NCBI GenBank assembly: GCA_029978905.1
Contig: JAPOIM010000008.1
Location: 1-64,000 of the forward strand
Origin: Planctomycetota bacterium
Lineage (GTDB): Bacteria > Planctomycetota > Planctomycetia > Pirellulales > UBA1268
Length of the DNA stretch: 64,000 nucleotides
Reading direction: 5' to 3'
In this document: piece by piece, positions 16,896 through 27,402 of the stretch
How positions within the stretch are numbered: position 1 is the first letter of the stretch
How the letters are laid out: each line of letters starts with the position of its first letter
Position numbers and translations under genes: made by a program
The notes under the pieces: generated by a model
The model's database searches: none
Told to the model about the DNA's origin: nothing
The model's input: only the letters and a program-made list of their open reading frames with translations

Positions 16896-18161
16896 TTAAC
16901 CTCCCATCGCTGCCCGAAGTTCCGCGAGCACGGTCGCGTCGGCTTCACTCTCAACACGTTCGGCGAGCCGCTCGCGAGCCCAGGGGGCTCGCACGTTTTT
17001 CTTGATCCAGCAACCAAGCGCCCACGCGGCGGCACCACGGACGACTGGCTCAGGATCGACAAGGGCGGCCGCAAGGGCATCGGCCGCCGCAGGGTCGGGT
17101 GCGTTGCCCAGCGCGATCGCAGCCGAACGCGCGAGCCCATGCCTCTTCGCCCGCAGGATCGGCGAACCGCGAAAGCGACTGCGAAACGTCGCCTGATCAA
17201 GCGTGAGCAACTCGGCAAGCGGCAGCGTTGCGTGGTCGTCGCGAGGCAGAAACGCGGGCTCTTTAACGACAGGAGCATGCCTGTTCCACGGGCACACGTC
17301 TTGGCAGATGTCGCAGCCGAAAACCCAGGTGCCCATCCCCTCGCGAAGGTCCGCCCGCACCGCCCCGCGATCTTCGATCGTGAGCGTGGCGATGCACTTC
17401 GACGCATCGAGCACCCGCGGCTCGGGAAACGCATTCGTCGGGCAGGCCTCGAGACACGCAGTGCACGTGCCGCAGTGGTCGACCTCCAACGGAATATCCG
17501 CAGGAAGCTCGATCGTGGTCAGCAGGGCTGAGAGAAAGAAGAAACTGCCCGCCTGCGGACTGATCAGCATCGTGTTCTTTCCGATCCAACCCAAGCCAGC
17601 CAGCCAACCGAAGTCGCGTTCAGCAAGCGGGGCCGAATCGACCACCCCGCGATTCTGCGAATCGGGCACTCGCTCCGCGAGCCAGGCCGCGAGGGTGTTG
17701 AGCCGGCTGCGGAGCAGGTCGTGGTAGTCATCGCCGACCGCGTAGCAAGCCACCCTTCCCTGCCCGGGGTCAGCACCGTCGCCCCGCTCCGTCGGTGAGC
17801 CTGGCACACGCTTCGCCGGCGAGCAGGCATTCGTGGCATAGTCGGTGGCCAGCATCACGATGGTCCGCGCGTGGGCCAGAACGTGTTGCGGATCCGCCCG
17901 CAGCGATTCATGCCGCGAGAGCCAGTCCACCATAGGCCCCGCAAAGCCCTGCCGCAGCCACGCCCCGAAGGCCTCGTGGTGCGGAGGACGCGTCACGGCC
18001 GTGATCCCAACCCGAGCAAATCCTAGCTCGCGAGCGCGCTCCCTGAGGTCTTGGGCGATCTCGGCAGGCGAGGAAATCTCCCGGAGATGGGCAGGTGGCG
18101 CACTCGGCGGAGGAGTCGAAGCCGCCCTTTGAGGAAACTGATCTGGACGCTCGCGTGTCAC
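16896..18161 (-). CDS. queG: Epoxyqueuosine reductase
   Basis: ARELGFARVGIT, GWIGKNTMLISPQAGSFFFLS, CGTCTACLEACPTNAF and CDICQDVCPWN 4Fe-4S motifs, C-terminal HEAT-like repeat. Confidence 0.95.
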   Translation of the reverse strand: MTRERPDQFPQRAASTPPPSAPPAHLREISSPAEIAQDLRERARELGFARVGITAVTRPPHHEAFGAWLRQGFAGPMVDWLSRHESLRADPQHVLAHARTIVMLATDYATNACSPAKRVPGSPTERGDGADPGQGRVACYAVGDDYHDLLRSRLNTLAAWLAERVPDSQNRGVVDSAPLAERDFGWLAGLGWIGKNTMLISPQAGSFFFLSALLTTIELPADIPLEVDHCGTCTACLEACPTNAFPEPRVLDASKCIATLTIEDRGAVRADLREGMGTWVFGCDICQDVCPWNRHAPVVKEPAFLPRDDHATLPLAELLTLDQATFRSRFRGSPILRAKRHGLARSAAIALGNAPDPAAADALAAALVDPEPVVRGAAAWALGCWIKKNVRAPWARERLAERVESEADATVLAELRAAMGG

Positions 18162-18220
18162 TCGCTATTTTCCCGGCCTTATTCGTTCCGCCAGCCGCCC
18201 CACGGCAGGAGAAGTCTTCC

Positions 18221-19000
18221 ATGGTGCCATCGTCGACCAAACCCGTTCTGTCGCTGTGGCTGTTCCGCGGAACGCGTTCGCCATGGCTCCTCTCGGCCGC
18301 GATTCTCGCGGTGACCGCAACGGGCTGCCAGACACCACAGACCAATCCCTACGCAACGACGGTCGCTCCGCCTGCCACCGGCATGGCCGGCCAAGCCTCA
18401 CCGTACGGCTACAACGCTGCGGTTCCTCAGGGAGCAGCCTACCCCAGCGGGGCGCCGATGCCCGGCCCCACGATGCCGGCGGCCACGACAATGGGCCAGA
18501 CGCCCCCGCCGGCGACCACGCCGCCCCCTGCCCTCCCACCCGGCACACAGGTTCCTCCCGCCACAGGTGCCCAGCCCCCAGCCAGTTCCTGGACTTGGGC
18601 ACAGACGAGCAACACGCCCCCACCTCAGCAGTGGCAGCAGGCGGGCACGCAACCGCCCGCCACCATGACACAACAGGGCCAGCAGCTCGCGGCTCCCTAC
18701 CAGCAGCAGGCCGCGGCTCAAGCGCAGCAGTACTCAGCCCAGGCGCAGCAAGCGACCAACAACACCATCAACGGCTACCAGAACCAACTCAACACCCAGT
18801 GGCAGCAGGCGAACCAACAGGTTCAAAACGGCCTCCAGCCGGCGGCCACGCAGCCACCGATGACGGCCCCGCCGACACAACCGGTCGTACAGCAGTCGCA
18901 GTACCCACCGCAGACATCCACCAACGCCTGGTGGCCCTTCAGCGACCCGAGTCAGTTCCCTCCGGCTCGTGCGACCCCCACCGCTCCAGCGAGTTACTAG
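18221..19000 (+). CDS. Pro/Gln/Thr-rich low-complexity lipoprotein
   Basis: ILAVTATGCQTPQTN lipobox; extended PP/QQ-rich tail; start trimmed to ATG 18221. Confidence 0.65.
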   Translation: MVPSSTKPVLSLWLFRGTRSPWLLSAAILAVTATGCQTPQTNPYATTVAPPATGMAGQASPYGYNAAVPQGAAYPSGAPMPGPTMPAATTMGQTPPPATTPPPALPPGTQVPPATGAQPPASSWTWAQTSNTPPPQQWQQAGTQPPATMTQQGQQLAAPYQQQAAAQAQQYSAQAQQATNNTINGYQNQLNTQWQQANQQVQNGLQPAATQPPMTAPPTQPVVQQSQYPPQTSTNAWWPFSDPSQFPPARATPTAPASY

Positions 19001-19018
19001 AGCCACAACACGATCGCG

Positions 19019-20857
19019 TTAGGACCGCCCTTCCAGGTGCACGAGCACGAGGGCGAGATCGGCGGGCGTGATTCCGCTCACACGACCGGCTTGGCCCAGC
19101 GTCCGCGGCCGCACCGTGGCAAGTTTCTCGCGTGCCTCCGCCCGCAGATGCCGCACGCGTGCGTAATCAAAGCCGTCGGGGATCGGCCTCTCAGCGTGGC
19201 CGCGTTGCCGTTCGATCCGCTGTCGCTCCAGGGCGAGATACCCTTCGTAGCGAACGTCGGTCATGATCTGCGCGACGACCTCGTCCGCCACCGTCGCCAG
19301 TTCTGGCACGACCGCCACGCAGTCTGCCCACTGCATCTCCGGCCGCCTCAGCCGCTCGAGCAAAAGCACGCCCTCCATGCGATGCGCCGCGAGGACCGCC
19401 CGCGTGGCTTCGATGGCTGCCTGCTTGTCGGCCAGCCGCTGCACGCGGTGGGCCTCCGCAAGCCCCAACCTTGCCGCGTGGGGAGTCAGCCGCCGGTCGG
19501 CGTTGTCGTGCCGCAAGGCGAGGCGATGTTCGGCACGGCTGGTAAACATGCGGTAGGGCTCGTCGACACCACGCGTCACCAGATCGTCGATCAGCACCCC
19601 CAGATATGACTCCTCACGTGACAGCACGAGCGGATCGCGACCAGCCACCGCACACGCCGCATTTGCTCCGGCCATAAGCCCCTGGGCAGCAGCCTCCTCG
19701 TAGCCCGTCGTCCCGTTCACCTGCCCGGCCATGAAGAGCCCCGCCACGCGCTTTGTTTCCAGCGAGAGCGAGAGCTGGTTGGGTGGGCAGTAGTCATATT
19801 CGACGGCATAGCCGTAGCGCATGATCTCCGCACGCTCGAGGCCCGGAATCAGCTTGACCATCGCCTCCTGCACATCGCGCGGCAGGCTCGTGGAGATGCC
19901 GTTGACGTAGATCTCCTGAGTGCGGCGTCCCTCCGGCTCCAGGAAGAGCTGGTGGCTGTCGCGGTCGGCGAAGCGGACAATCTTGTCTTCGATGCTCGGA
20001 CAGTAGCGTGGCCCTCGCGATGCAATCTGCCCCGAGTACATCGGCGAGCGATGGAGATTCTCCCTGATGACCGCATGCACTTCGGGGGTGGTGCGGGTGA
20101 TCCAGCAGACAAGCTGCTCGCTGTGGATCGCATCGGTGAGAAAGGAGAAGGGCTGCGGCTGCGGATCACCTGGCTGGACTTCCAGCGACGCGGTATCAAT
20201 CGTCGACGCAGCCAGTCGGCAGGGCGTGCCCGTTTTAAATCGCTCCACCTCAAAGCCAAGCCGCCCAAGCGCGCCGCTGATGCCTGACGACGTCCCCTCG
20301 CCCGCGCGGCCACCGGCCGTCTTCGCCTCACCGGTGTGCATCACGGCCTGGAGGAAGGTGCCGGTGGTCAGCACCACCGCCGACGCTCGATACTCGGCAT
20401 CGCCACGCACGCGAACACCCACCACACGCCACGCGGCGGCACCCGCGGCCGACGCCCCCGTGGGCTCGACAATCAGGTCATCCACCTGTTCCTGCTTGAG
20501 CGAAACGCCCGGCGTGGCCTCTAGTTCTTCTTTGACCCACGACTGGTAGTGCCGCTTGTCGGCCTGTGCCCGGGGCCCATGCATGGCCGGGCCCTTGGAA
20601 CGGTTGAGTACGCGAAACTGGATCCCCGCCGCATCGATCGCTCGCCCCATCAGCCCACCGAGGGCGTCGACCTCGCGAACGAGCTGGGCCTTCCCCACAC
20701 CCCCGATCGCCGGGTTGCAGCTCATCTGACCGACCGTGTCGAGGTTGGCCGAGAGCAGGGCCGTCTTCGCGCCAAGCCTGGCGGCAGCCGCAGCCGCCTC
20801 GGCGCCGGCATGACCGCCGCCAACAACAACGACATCGTAGTGGTACACATTTCGCAC
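19019..20857 (-). CDS. mnmG: tRNA uridine-5-carboxymethylaminomethyl(34) synthesis enzyme
   Basis: [65 protein letters not shown]. Confidence 0.96.
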   Translation of the reverse strand: MRNVYHYDVVVVGGGHAGAEAAAAAARLGAKTALLSANLDTVGQMSCNPAIGGVGKAQLVREVDALGGLMGRAIDAAGIQFRVLNRSKGPAMHGPRAQADKRHYQSWVKEELEATPGVSLKQEQVDDLIVEPTGASAAGAAAWRVVGVRVRGDAEYRASAVVLTTGTFLQAVMHTGEAKTAGGRAGEGTSSGISGALGRLGFEVERFKTGTPCRLAASTIDTASLEVQPGDPQPQPFSFLTDAIHSEQLVCWITRTTPEVHAVIRENLHRSPMYSGQIASRGPRYCPSIEDKIVRFADRDSHQLFLEPEGRRTQEIYVNGISTSLPRDVQEAMVKLIPGLERAEIMRYGYAVEYDYCPPNQLSLSLETKRVAGLFMAGQVNGTTGYEEAAAQGLMAGANAACAVAGRDPLVLSREESYLGVLIDDLVTRGVDEPYRMFTSRAEHRLALRHDNADRRLTPHAARLGLAEAHRVQRLADKQAAIEATRAVLAAHRMEGVLLLERLRRPEMQWADCVAVVPELATVADEVVAQIMTDVRYEGYLALERQRIERQRGHAERPIPDGFDYARVRHLRAEAREKLATVRPRTLGQAGRVSGITPADLALVLVHLEGRS

Positions 20858-20997
20858 GAGTGGGCCTCCGACGAGTGGAGTCTATCACCAAAAATCGTTC
20901 CTCTTTGCCGGAGGATCGCCCATAGAGAACGGGCGAGTTTTCCGTACACTCAGGCACTCACACGGCCCCCGATTTCCCTCCCAGCCCCTCGAGGCCG

Positions 20998-21753
20998 ATG
21001 GACGACCTCACTTCATCGAACGACTGGCCGGCCGGCCGTGTGCTCGTCGTGATGGCCACCTACAACGAGCGAGACAATGTCTGCCCGTTGATGGAGGCAA
21101 TCCTGCAGGCTGACCCACGGGTTCAGGTGCTCGTGGTCGACGACGACTCACCGGATGGCACCGGCCAACTGGCTCTCGACACCGCCGCCCGGCTCCCTCG
21201 GGCCCACGTGCTGGTGCGGCGCGGCCGAAAAGGGCTCGGCTCGGCGATTCTCGAAGGCTTTCATCTCGCTGAGGCTCGCGGCTTTGAGGTGGTGTTCAAC
21301 ATGGATGCCGACTTCAGCCACGACCCTCTCGACCTGCCTCGTCTGATGGCAGCGCTCGAACCGATCGGGGGAAAACCGGCCGACCTGGTGATTGGATCCC
21401 GTCGCGTGCTCGGTGGCAGCGTGGTGGGCTGGCCCTGGTCGCGGCATGTGTCGAGCAGGCTCGTCGGCTGGTTCACGAAGTTCGTCCTCCGCGTGCCGGT
21501 TCGAGACGGCTCAAGCGGCTACCGCGGCCTGCGGCTGTCGATCCTCCCCAAACTCTCGCCGCGACCGATGTGCACCGGCTACGCCTTCCATGAGGATCTC
21601 GTCTGGCGTGTGCACCGCGCCGGCGGGCGGATCATGGAAGTGCCGATCTGCTTTACCGACCGCACTCGTGGGCGAAGCAAAGCCAACCTGGCCGCCGTTC
21701 TCGAGGGCATCCGCGACCTGTTCCGGCTGGCCTGGTGGAATCTTCGCGACTGA
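20998..21753 (+). CDS. Polyprenol monophosphomannose synthase-like family 2 glycosyltransferase
   Basis: VVMATYNERDNVCPL; VVDDDSPDGTG; MDADFSHDP; DGSSGYRG. Confidence 0.9.
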   Translation: MDDLTSSNDWPAGRVLVVMATYNERDNVCPLMEAILQADPRVQVLVVDDDSPDGTGQLALDTAARLPRAHVLVRRGRKGLGSAILEGFHLAEARGFEVVFNMDADFSHDPLDLPRLMAALEPIGGKPADLVIGSRRVLGGSVVGWPWSRHVSSRLVGWFTKFVLRVPVRDGSSGYRGLRLSILPKLSPRPMCTGYAFHEDLVWRVHRAGGRIMEVPICFTDRTRGRSKANLAAVLEGIRDLFRLAWWNLRD

Positions 21754-21761
21754 GCAGGGTG

Positions 21762-22892
21762 TCAGGTCAATCGATACCAGACAACCACAAACACAATCAT
21801 CCCGATGTAGGTCAGCGGGAACGCCATCCGAGAGATGCGGTCGATAGTCATCGCCCGCGCAATCGACCCTCGTTTCACCAATCCTGCCACAATCAGACTC
21901 TGCGGGATCGCCAACGACATCGTCACGAAAGAGATGAGCAGGATGGTATCCGTGAGCGTGAGATAGCTCATCCGCGGCATGTTGTCGATCACGACAAACT
22001 GATAGGCCACGATGGTCAAGACACCGACAAAGGCCACGTTGAGCCGATCAGCGAGCGAATCGATGTCGAGCCAAAAAATCGACCAGATCATCGACACGAT
22101 CACGAGCAGCGGAAACAGCATCTGCCACACCAGCTGCCAACTCCGCCGCTCAAGATTGATGGTGACCACCATCTTGGAAATCTGGCGATCCTTCGTGGCT
22201 TCGTTGATGTAGGTCTCGTCCGTGGCGAACTCGATCCCAGTGAGCGTCCAACCGGCGACGTTCACGTCTTTATTCCGTTTCACAAAGTCGTCCGTCGCGT
22301 TGGCATAGAGCTCGTTCACCCTTAAGACAACGTTGGACGATGTGTCTCCAAAAGGCACGAGTTCGGCACGCAGTCGCTGACGATCAAACGGGTAGTCCCG
22401 TAAGTCCATCGGGGTTTCAAGCACCGCACTGTGCTGATCGAGATAACGCACGTGTCCGTTCGGGTAGACCTCGATCTTGATCGCATTAGGGTCTGGTGGC
22501 CCGACTTCATTCACCAGCAGCAGTTGCGGCCACCATCCAGTGAAGATTTCTGCAAACTGAAAGTCTCCTTGGAAGATCTTCATCTCCACCCCCTCCGCTT
22601 CCGCATCGAAGGCGAGGCGTGGATCATCCCATTCCGCAAACACCATGATTTCTGCGGTGAACGACTCATTCACGTCGTCGATATCGACGACGTCCAGGAT
22701 CATCACGGCCGCGTCCACGACCGTGGGCTGCGCGGGTGGATTGGGCATCCCAGCCTCAAGCGCCATTGCGCCGCGAGCGCCCCCCAAAGCGATGGCGGCC
22801 CACGCCAGCCCGAACATCAGGAGAGACTTGGTTCTCGCGCAGGCAAGAACACCAGGGCAACGTGAAGCGTTCGACGGGATGACAGCATGCAT
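21762..22892 (-). CDS. Pentameric ligand-gated ion channel homologue (GLIC/ELIC-like, Pro-loop family)
   Basis: RDYPFDRQRLRAEL Pro-loop motif; RRSWQLVWQMLFPLLVIVSMIWSIFWLD TM1; four C-terminal TM segments; start trimmed to ATG 22892. Confidence 0.85.
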   Translation of the reverse strand: MHAVIPSNASRCPGVLACARTKSLLMFGLAWAAIALGGARGAMALEAGMPNPPAQPTVVDAAVMILDVVDIDDVNESFTAEIMVFAEWDDPRLAFDAEAEGVEMKIFQGDFQFAEIFTGWWPQLLLVNEVGPPDPNAIKIEVYPNGHVRYLDQHSAVLETPMDLRDYPFDRQRLRAELVPFGDTSSNVVLRVNELYANATDDFVKRNKDVNVAGWTLTGIEFATDETYINEATKDRQISKMVVTINLERRSWQLVWQMLFPLLVIVSMIWSIFWLDIDSLADRLNVAFVGVLTIVAYQFVVIDNMPRMSYLTLTDTILLISFVTMSLAIPQSLIVAGLVKRGSIARAMTIDRISRMAFPLTYIGMIVFVVVWYRLT

Positions 22893-23074
22893 GGGCAGGC
22901 GAGGCTCCTTCCGAGAACGAGGGACGCGTTGAAGCACCTTCCCCTCTCGTCGGTTCAGCGACTGGGTTGGGGGCATGATCGTGGGGCAAACATGATCCTT
23001 GCATCTGGATAGCGACCTCAACGCCAATGTGTCAACGTTCGCGGGCGAGGCAAACACCGTGTCCCCCTGGCTGC

Positions 23075-24835
23075 TCACGCCGCGACGGCACGGCGTGGGG
23101 GCGGCTGGAGGTTAAACAGGCTGAACAGTTCCTCCTGCGTGAAGCCCTTCACCAACCGCTGGCTGTCGAGGGCGATTCCCTCTGCGCTCGAGAGGATCAT
23201 TTCTGAGAGGTCGCGTTTGCCAGCAAGCACACGATCGATGCGTTCCTCAATCGTTCCGGTTGCCAAGAAGCGTGTCACCGTTACGCCCCCCGTGCCTCCG
23301 ATGCGGTGTGCACGGTTGATTGCCTGATCTTCAATCGCCGGATTCCACCAACGATCAAAGAGAAAGACGTATTCCGAGAACTGGAGGTTCAACCCGACCG
23401 CCCCTGCCCCGTAGGAGAGCATCAGCACGGAGTGTTCCGGTCGTTCGCGAAACCGCTTGATGGCTTCATCGCGGGCGGTCGTGGGCATGCCACCGTGGTA
23501 TTCAAGAGGGCCAAACCGGGCTAACCGCTTGGACAGTTTGCCGAGGGTGTCGACCCACTGGCTAAAGACCAGCGCCTTGCGACCACTCGCGGCCACCTCC
23601 TCCAGCTCTGCTTCGAGTCGATCCACCTTCGAACTGACATGGGTGGCTGGATCAAAGTTACAGATCTGCTTGAGCCGGAGCACCAGTTCAAACACATGCT
23701 GGATCGTGGCTCCTGGCCCCATCTCGGAGAGCCGGAACACGCCTTCCTCCTCAGCCAGGCGGTAGGTCTCGCGCTGCTCGGCAGAGAGTTCGATCGTGGC
23801 ATCGCGATCGATCCGCGGCGGCAGGTCTTCGAGCACCTTGTCTTTGGTGCGCCGCAGCACATGATCGGAGATCGCCTCCCCCAGGGCTCTCGGCGGCATC
23901 CCATCGTGCACGAGGCCGGGAGAGACGAACTCAAACAGTCCCACCAGGTCGGCAGAAGAGTTTTCGACCGGCGTGCCAGTCAGGGCCCAGCTCCGCCGCC
24001 GCCGGAGGCTGCGGACCGCCTCGCTCGTGCGGCTGCCTCGGTTTTTAATCCGCTGCGCCTCATCCAGCACGACCAGATCGTAGGAAAGCTTCAGTTCCTC
24101 AACGAGCGCTTCATCGCGGACCAGCACTTCGTAGTTGGCGAGCGTGACGGGAACATCCTCAAGCTTCCATTGCCACCGCCGCCGGGCGGGCTCTCCTTCG
24201 ATCACGGCCACGACAAGTTCCGGGGCCCATTCCGACAACTCTCGTTTCCAGTTGGACACCAGGCCCTTTGGACACACCACCAGCACCCGACGGGCCTCAC
24301 CTCCATGGAGCAGCAGGCGAATGGTGGAGATCGCCTGCATCGATTTTCCCAGCCCCATCTCATCGGCCAGCACCGCCGCATGGCGAGGAGCCAGAAACGC
24401 CATCCCCTCATACTGAAAGGGATAGGGGTCGTGCGGAAAAACAAGTTCGCTCGTCTCGAGAATGGTCTCGAGATCTGGCTGAAGCAGATAGAAGATGCGT
24501 TCCGAGAGTTTCACGACGTCTCCCGGGGGCTTGATCCGCACCCGAGGTCGCATGGTGGTGGCGGCCGGCTCCGTCTCTCCCGCACCGGTCTCTCGATCGC
24601 GTTGCGGCTCGGCCGACGGCCGACGGGCAGGCAGCGGCGCCGCAGCTGCACGGAACGGGTAGCTCCTCACCGTGACCCGCGGCAGCCCCATCGGCAACGA
24701 CATGCTGCGGATGTCGATCGGCTCAGGCCTGAGACAGACCGGCACAGGCTCGGGCAACGATAGACCGCCCCACGAGAGCACCTGCAGTGCTTCGCGAGGA
24801 GGTGCGGACGACAAAGGTGGAGGGAGCTGAACCAT
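23075..24835 (-). CDS. SNF2-family DEAD/DEAH-box helicase
   Basis: LADEMGLGKSMQAI, DEAQRIKN, LTGTPVENS, GLNLQFSEYVFLFDRWWNPAIEDQAINRAHRIG; start trimmed to ATG 24835. Confidence 0.93.
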   Translation of the reverse strand: MVQLPPPLSSAPPREALQVLSWGGLSLPEPVPVCLRPEPIDIRSMSLPMGLPRVTVRSYPFRAAAAPLPARRPSAEPQRDRETGAGETEPAATTMRPRVRIKPPGDVVKLSERIFYLLQPDLETILETSELVFPHDPYPFQYEGMAFLAPRHAAVLADEMGLGKSMQAISTIRLLLHGGEARRVLVVCPKGLVSNWKRELSEWAPELVVAVIEGEPARRRWQWKLEDVPVTLANYEVLVRDEALVEELKLSYDLVVLDEAQRIKNRGSRTSEAVRSLRRRRSWALTGTPVENSSADLVGLFEFVSPGLVHDGMPPRALGEAISDHVLRRTKDKVLEDLPPRIDRDATIELSAEQRETYRLAEEEGVFRLSEMGPGATIQHVFELVLRLKQICNFDPATHVSSKVDRLEAELEEVAASGRKALVFSQWVDTLGKLSKRLARFGPLEYHGGMPTTARDEAIKRFRERPEHSVLMLSYGAGAVGLNLQFSEYVFLFDRWWNPAIEDQAINRAHRIGGTGGVTVTRFLATGTIEERIDRVLAGKRDLSEMILSSAEGIALDSQRLVKGFTQEELFSLFNLQPPPRRAVAA

Positions 24836-24884
24836 TCGTGAGACGCTGCAGAAAGATGGACGGGGCGTGCGCGACAGGGATGTG

Positions 24885-25313
24885 TCACCCGTGCCGCTGG
24901 GCTTCGGCGATGGCCTCGCGAATCCGCTCAAACGGCTCGCGAAGATCGATCTCGGGAAGCAGGCCGTGAAACCGCTCCCGCAACGATTCGTCGGGATCTA
25001 CCACCGCGACCGGCAGGTCGGTCTCATCCTGCAGCGGCATCATCTGTTGACTCTCGACGAGGACGATCCTGGGTTTCACCCCAGCCGCCTGCACGAGTGA
25101 GCCGCCGATGCGGCGAGCGTGGAGCTCACTCTGGAGCGTGGGCCCATAGAGAATCTCCTGGGCCCGCGACACCCGCACAGGTGCCGTGCAGTGAAACTCC
25201 AGCGGCCGCCCCAACTCATCGACGAGGAGGTATCCGCCAAAAACGCCATGTGATGCCGACGCGACGGTTGTGAGGAAACCGATCGCCCCTTTCCCCTCAT
25301 CCGGCTGCTGCAT
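24885..25313 (-). CDS. Conserved-looking hypothetical protein upstream of the SNF2 helicase
   Basis: MQQPDEGKGAIGFLTTVASASHGVFGGYLLVDELGRPLEFHCTAPV...; ends 49 bp before the SNF2 start. Confidence 0.65.
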   Translation of the reverse strand: MQQPDEGKGAIGFLTTVASASHGVFGGYLLVDELGRPLEFHCTAPVRVSRAQEILYGPTLQSELHARRIGGSLVQAAGVKPRIVLVESQQMMPLQDETDLPVAVVDPDESLRERFHGLLPEIDLREPFERIREAIAEAQRHG

Positions 25314-25630
25314 GCCCGCCCTCCATGGCTTGCCAAAATCCGACGATCCGAATGATCTCGGAAACGCATCTCTGCGTGTCATGCATCGGGTGCCCGGCGA
25401 GGCGACTTGAACGGTCGTGCCAGCGGTCGCTGCGACTCGCCCGTTCGGCCGGCACGTCGGCAAAGTGGGCAAAAAAATCCGACCATGACGAAAAAACTCA
25501 AAATCCGGACGGCCCCGGCGGGTGAACAGCCGCCTGCAGCCGGCTACACTTGAGGCATCGGTCGGACACAGTGGAACGGTCCCCGTTCCTGACGACCGGC
25601 TGCAGATCGTGCCGCCGAAGGGCAAACCGC

Positions 25631-26092
25631 ATGGCTGACCATCACCCGATTTACACCACGCAGGTCGATATCTCGTCGGGCAGTGTGTCGCCGGAACCCG
25701 CCCCAGCTGCGGCGAGCGACGATCAAACCGCCCTGCTGAGGGAGATGGTGATCCTGCAGAAGAAGACGTGCGAACTGCTTGGTGATTTGCTGACGCAGGT
25801 GTCACAGCAGCAACGCCAGCGTGCCGCGGAACTCAAGGCCTGGAAGGCGTCGCATCCGGAGTTGGCTGCATCGTGCCGCAAGGCGGCCGAAGCGCTTTCG
25901 GCAGTGCACACGCAGTTTTTAGCAACGGTCGCAGAAGAAGCTGCCGAAAACGCAGAAGTGTTTACCGATAGCGACTACGCCTTGAGCGACTTCATTGACC
26001 GGCACGGCCCTCGGATCGCCCACTTCAACGGCGTCATGCAACTCTTTTCGCAGCTTGGATCTCCACCGAGCGCTGGAAAGGGCAGCGACTGA
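25631..26092 (+). CDS. Hypothetical helical/coiled-coil protein
   Basis: MADHHPIYTTQVDI...LLREMVILQKKTCELLGDLLTQVSQQQRQRAAELKAWKASHPEL; upstream of the AMP-binding gene. Confidence 0.65.
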   Translation: MADHHPIYTTQVDISSGSVSPEPAPAAASDDQTALLREMVILQKKTCELLGDLLTQVSQQQRQRAAELKAWKASHPELAASCRKAAEALSAVHTQFLATVAEEAAENAEVFTDSDYALSDFIDRHGPRIAHFNGVMQLFSQLGSPPSAGKGSD

Positions 26093-26260
26093 TCCATCGC
26101 ACTCGCCTCCGTGCCTCGCATTCCATTGCAGAGGATGCCTCCAGCAGGCAGGGCACACCAGCAGGCTCGTCGCTGAGAGGTGCCCTTCCTGCCCGTCACT
26201 TTCCATCGATTGAAATCGAACCGTTTCTCCCACCAGTTTTCTTCTAGGAGTTCTTGCCAG

Positions 26261-27379
26261 ATGGCCGCGACCGATAAGCCGGTGTTTGAGGTGGCTGATG
26301 ACGCTTCCGTCAAAGCTGCTCGCGAAAAGCTCGATGCTCACACCGTGGAGATGATGGCCTGGCATTTCCATCCCTCGACTGGCTGCCCGTTCTGGTTGGA
26401 GTATGCCCAGTCGCTCTCGTTTGACCCGATCAAAGACGTCCACTGCTTTGATGACCTGAAAAAGTTTCCGCCTTTTCAAGACGAGTGGCTCCGCGGCGGC
26501 CCGGTGCGCCGTTGGGCGCCCAAGGGCCTCGAAGGCCAGCCCCTCTACGTCTTTGAAACCGGGGGTACGACGGGGATTCCGAAGTCACGCGTCAACTCCC
26601 GTGACTTCCGCACCGACTATGAGATGTTTAGCGAGACCCTTCCCGAGGAATATTTCCCCAAGGGGGCCAACTGGCTGATGCTCGGGCCGTCAGGCCCTCG
26701 TCGACTGCGGCTGGCGATCGAACATCTCGCGCAGTACCGCGGCGGCATCTGCTTTTGCGTCGACCTCGATCCGCGATGGGTGGTGAAGCTCATCAAGAAG
26801 GGTTGGATGGAGCATCTTGAGGCCTACAAGCAGCACTGCATTGATCAGGCCATCACGATCCTCGAAGCAGGCCACGACATCCGCTGCATGTTCACCACGC
26901 CGAAACTCCTCGAGTCGCTTGCGCTTGGTCTTGAGAAGAAAGGCACCACGATTCACAAGGCGGGGATCACCGGCATCTTCTCGGGCGGAACGGAGTTCAC
27001 CCCACAGTGGACCCGATTCGCCACCGAAGAACTGCTCGACGGGGCCTTCATGACCCCCACCTACGGCAACACCCTGATGGGGCTCGCGGCCAGCCGTCCG
27101 GTCACCCCGGCCGATGGCTACACGATCGCCTACTACGCCCCACAGCCCCGGGCGGTGATCGAGCTGGTCGACTTTGATGACCCCAACACGGTCGTGCCCT
27201 ACGGCGGCACTGGCCGCGTGAAGCTCACAACGCTCACGAAAGAAACCTTCGTCCCCGGTTTTCTCGAGCGAGATGAAGGCGAACGAGAACTGCCCTACGC
27301 CAAGTATCCGTGGGACGGCGTGAGTGGCGTTCGCCCCTTCCACGAACTCGCGTCCGCCACGACTGTTGGCGTGTACTAG
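26261..27379 (+). CDS. AMP-binding/LuxE-like acyl-activating enzyme
   Basis: YVFETGGTTGIPKSR ATP/AMP-binding motif; start trimmed to ATG at 26261 (MAATDKPVFEV). Confidence 0.75.
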   Translation: MAATDKPVFEVADDASVKAAREKLDAHTVEMMAWHFHPSTGCPFWLEYAQSLSFDPIKDVHCFDDLKKFPPFQDEWLRGGPVRRWAPKGLEGQPLYVFETGGTTGIPKSRVNSRDFRTDYEMFSETLPEEYFPKGANWLMLGPSGPRRLRLAIEHLAQYRGGICFCVDLDPRWVVKLIKKGWMEHLEAYKQHCIDQAITILEAGHDIRCMFTTPKLLESLALGLEKKGTTIHKAGITGIFSGGTEFTPQWTRFATEELLDGAFMTPTYGNTLMGLAASRPVTPADGYTIAYYAPQPRAVIELVDFDDPNTVVPYGGTGRVKLTTLTKETFVPGFLERDEGERELPYAKYPWDGVSGVRPFHELASATTVGVY

Positions 27380-27402
27380 TCGACATTTCCTAGGAGCTCA
27401 GC

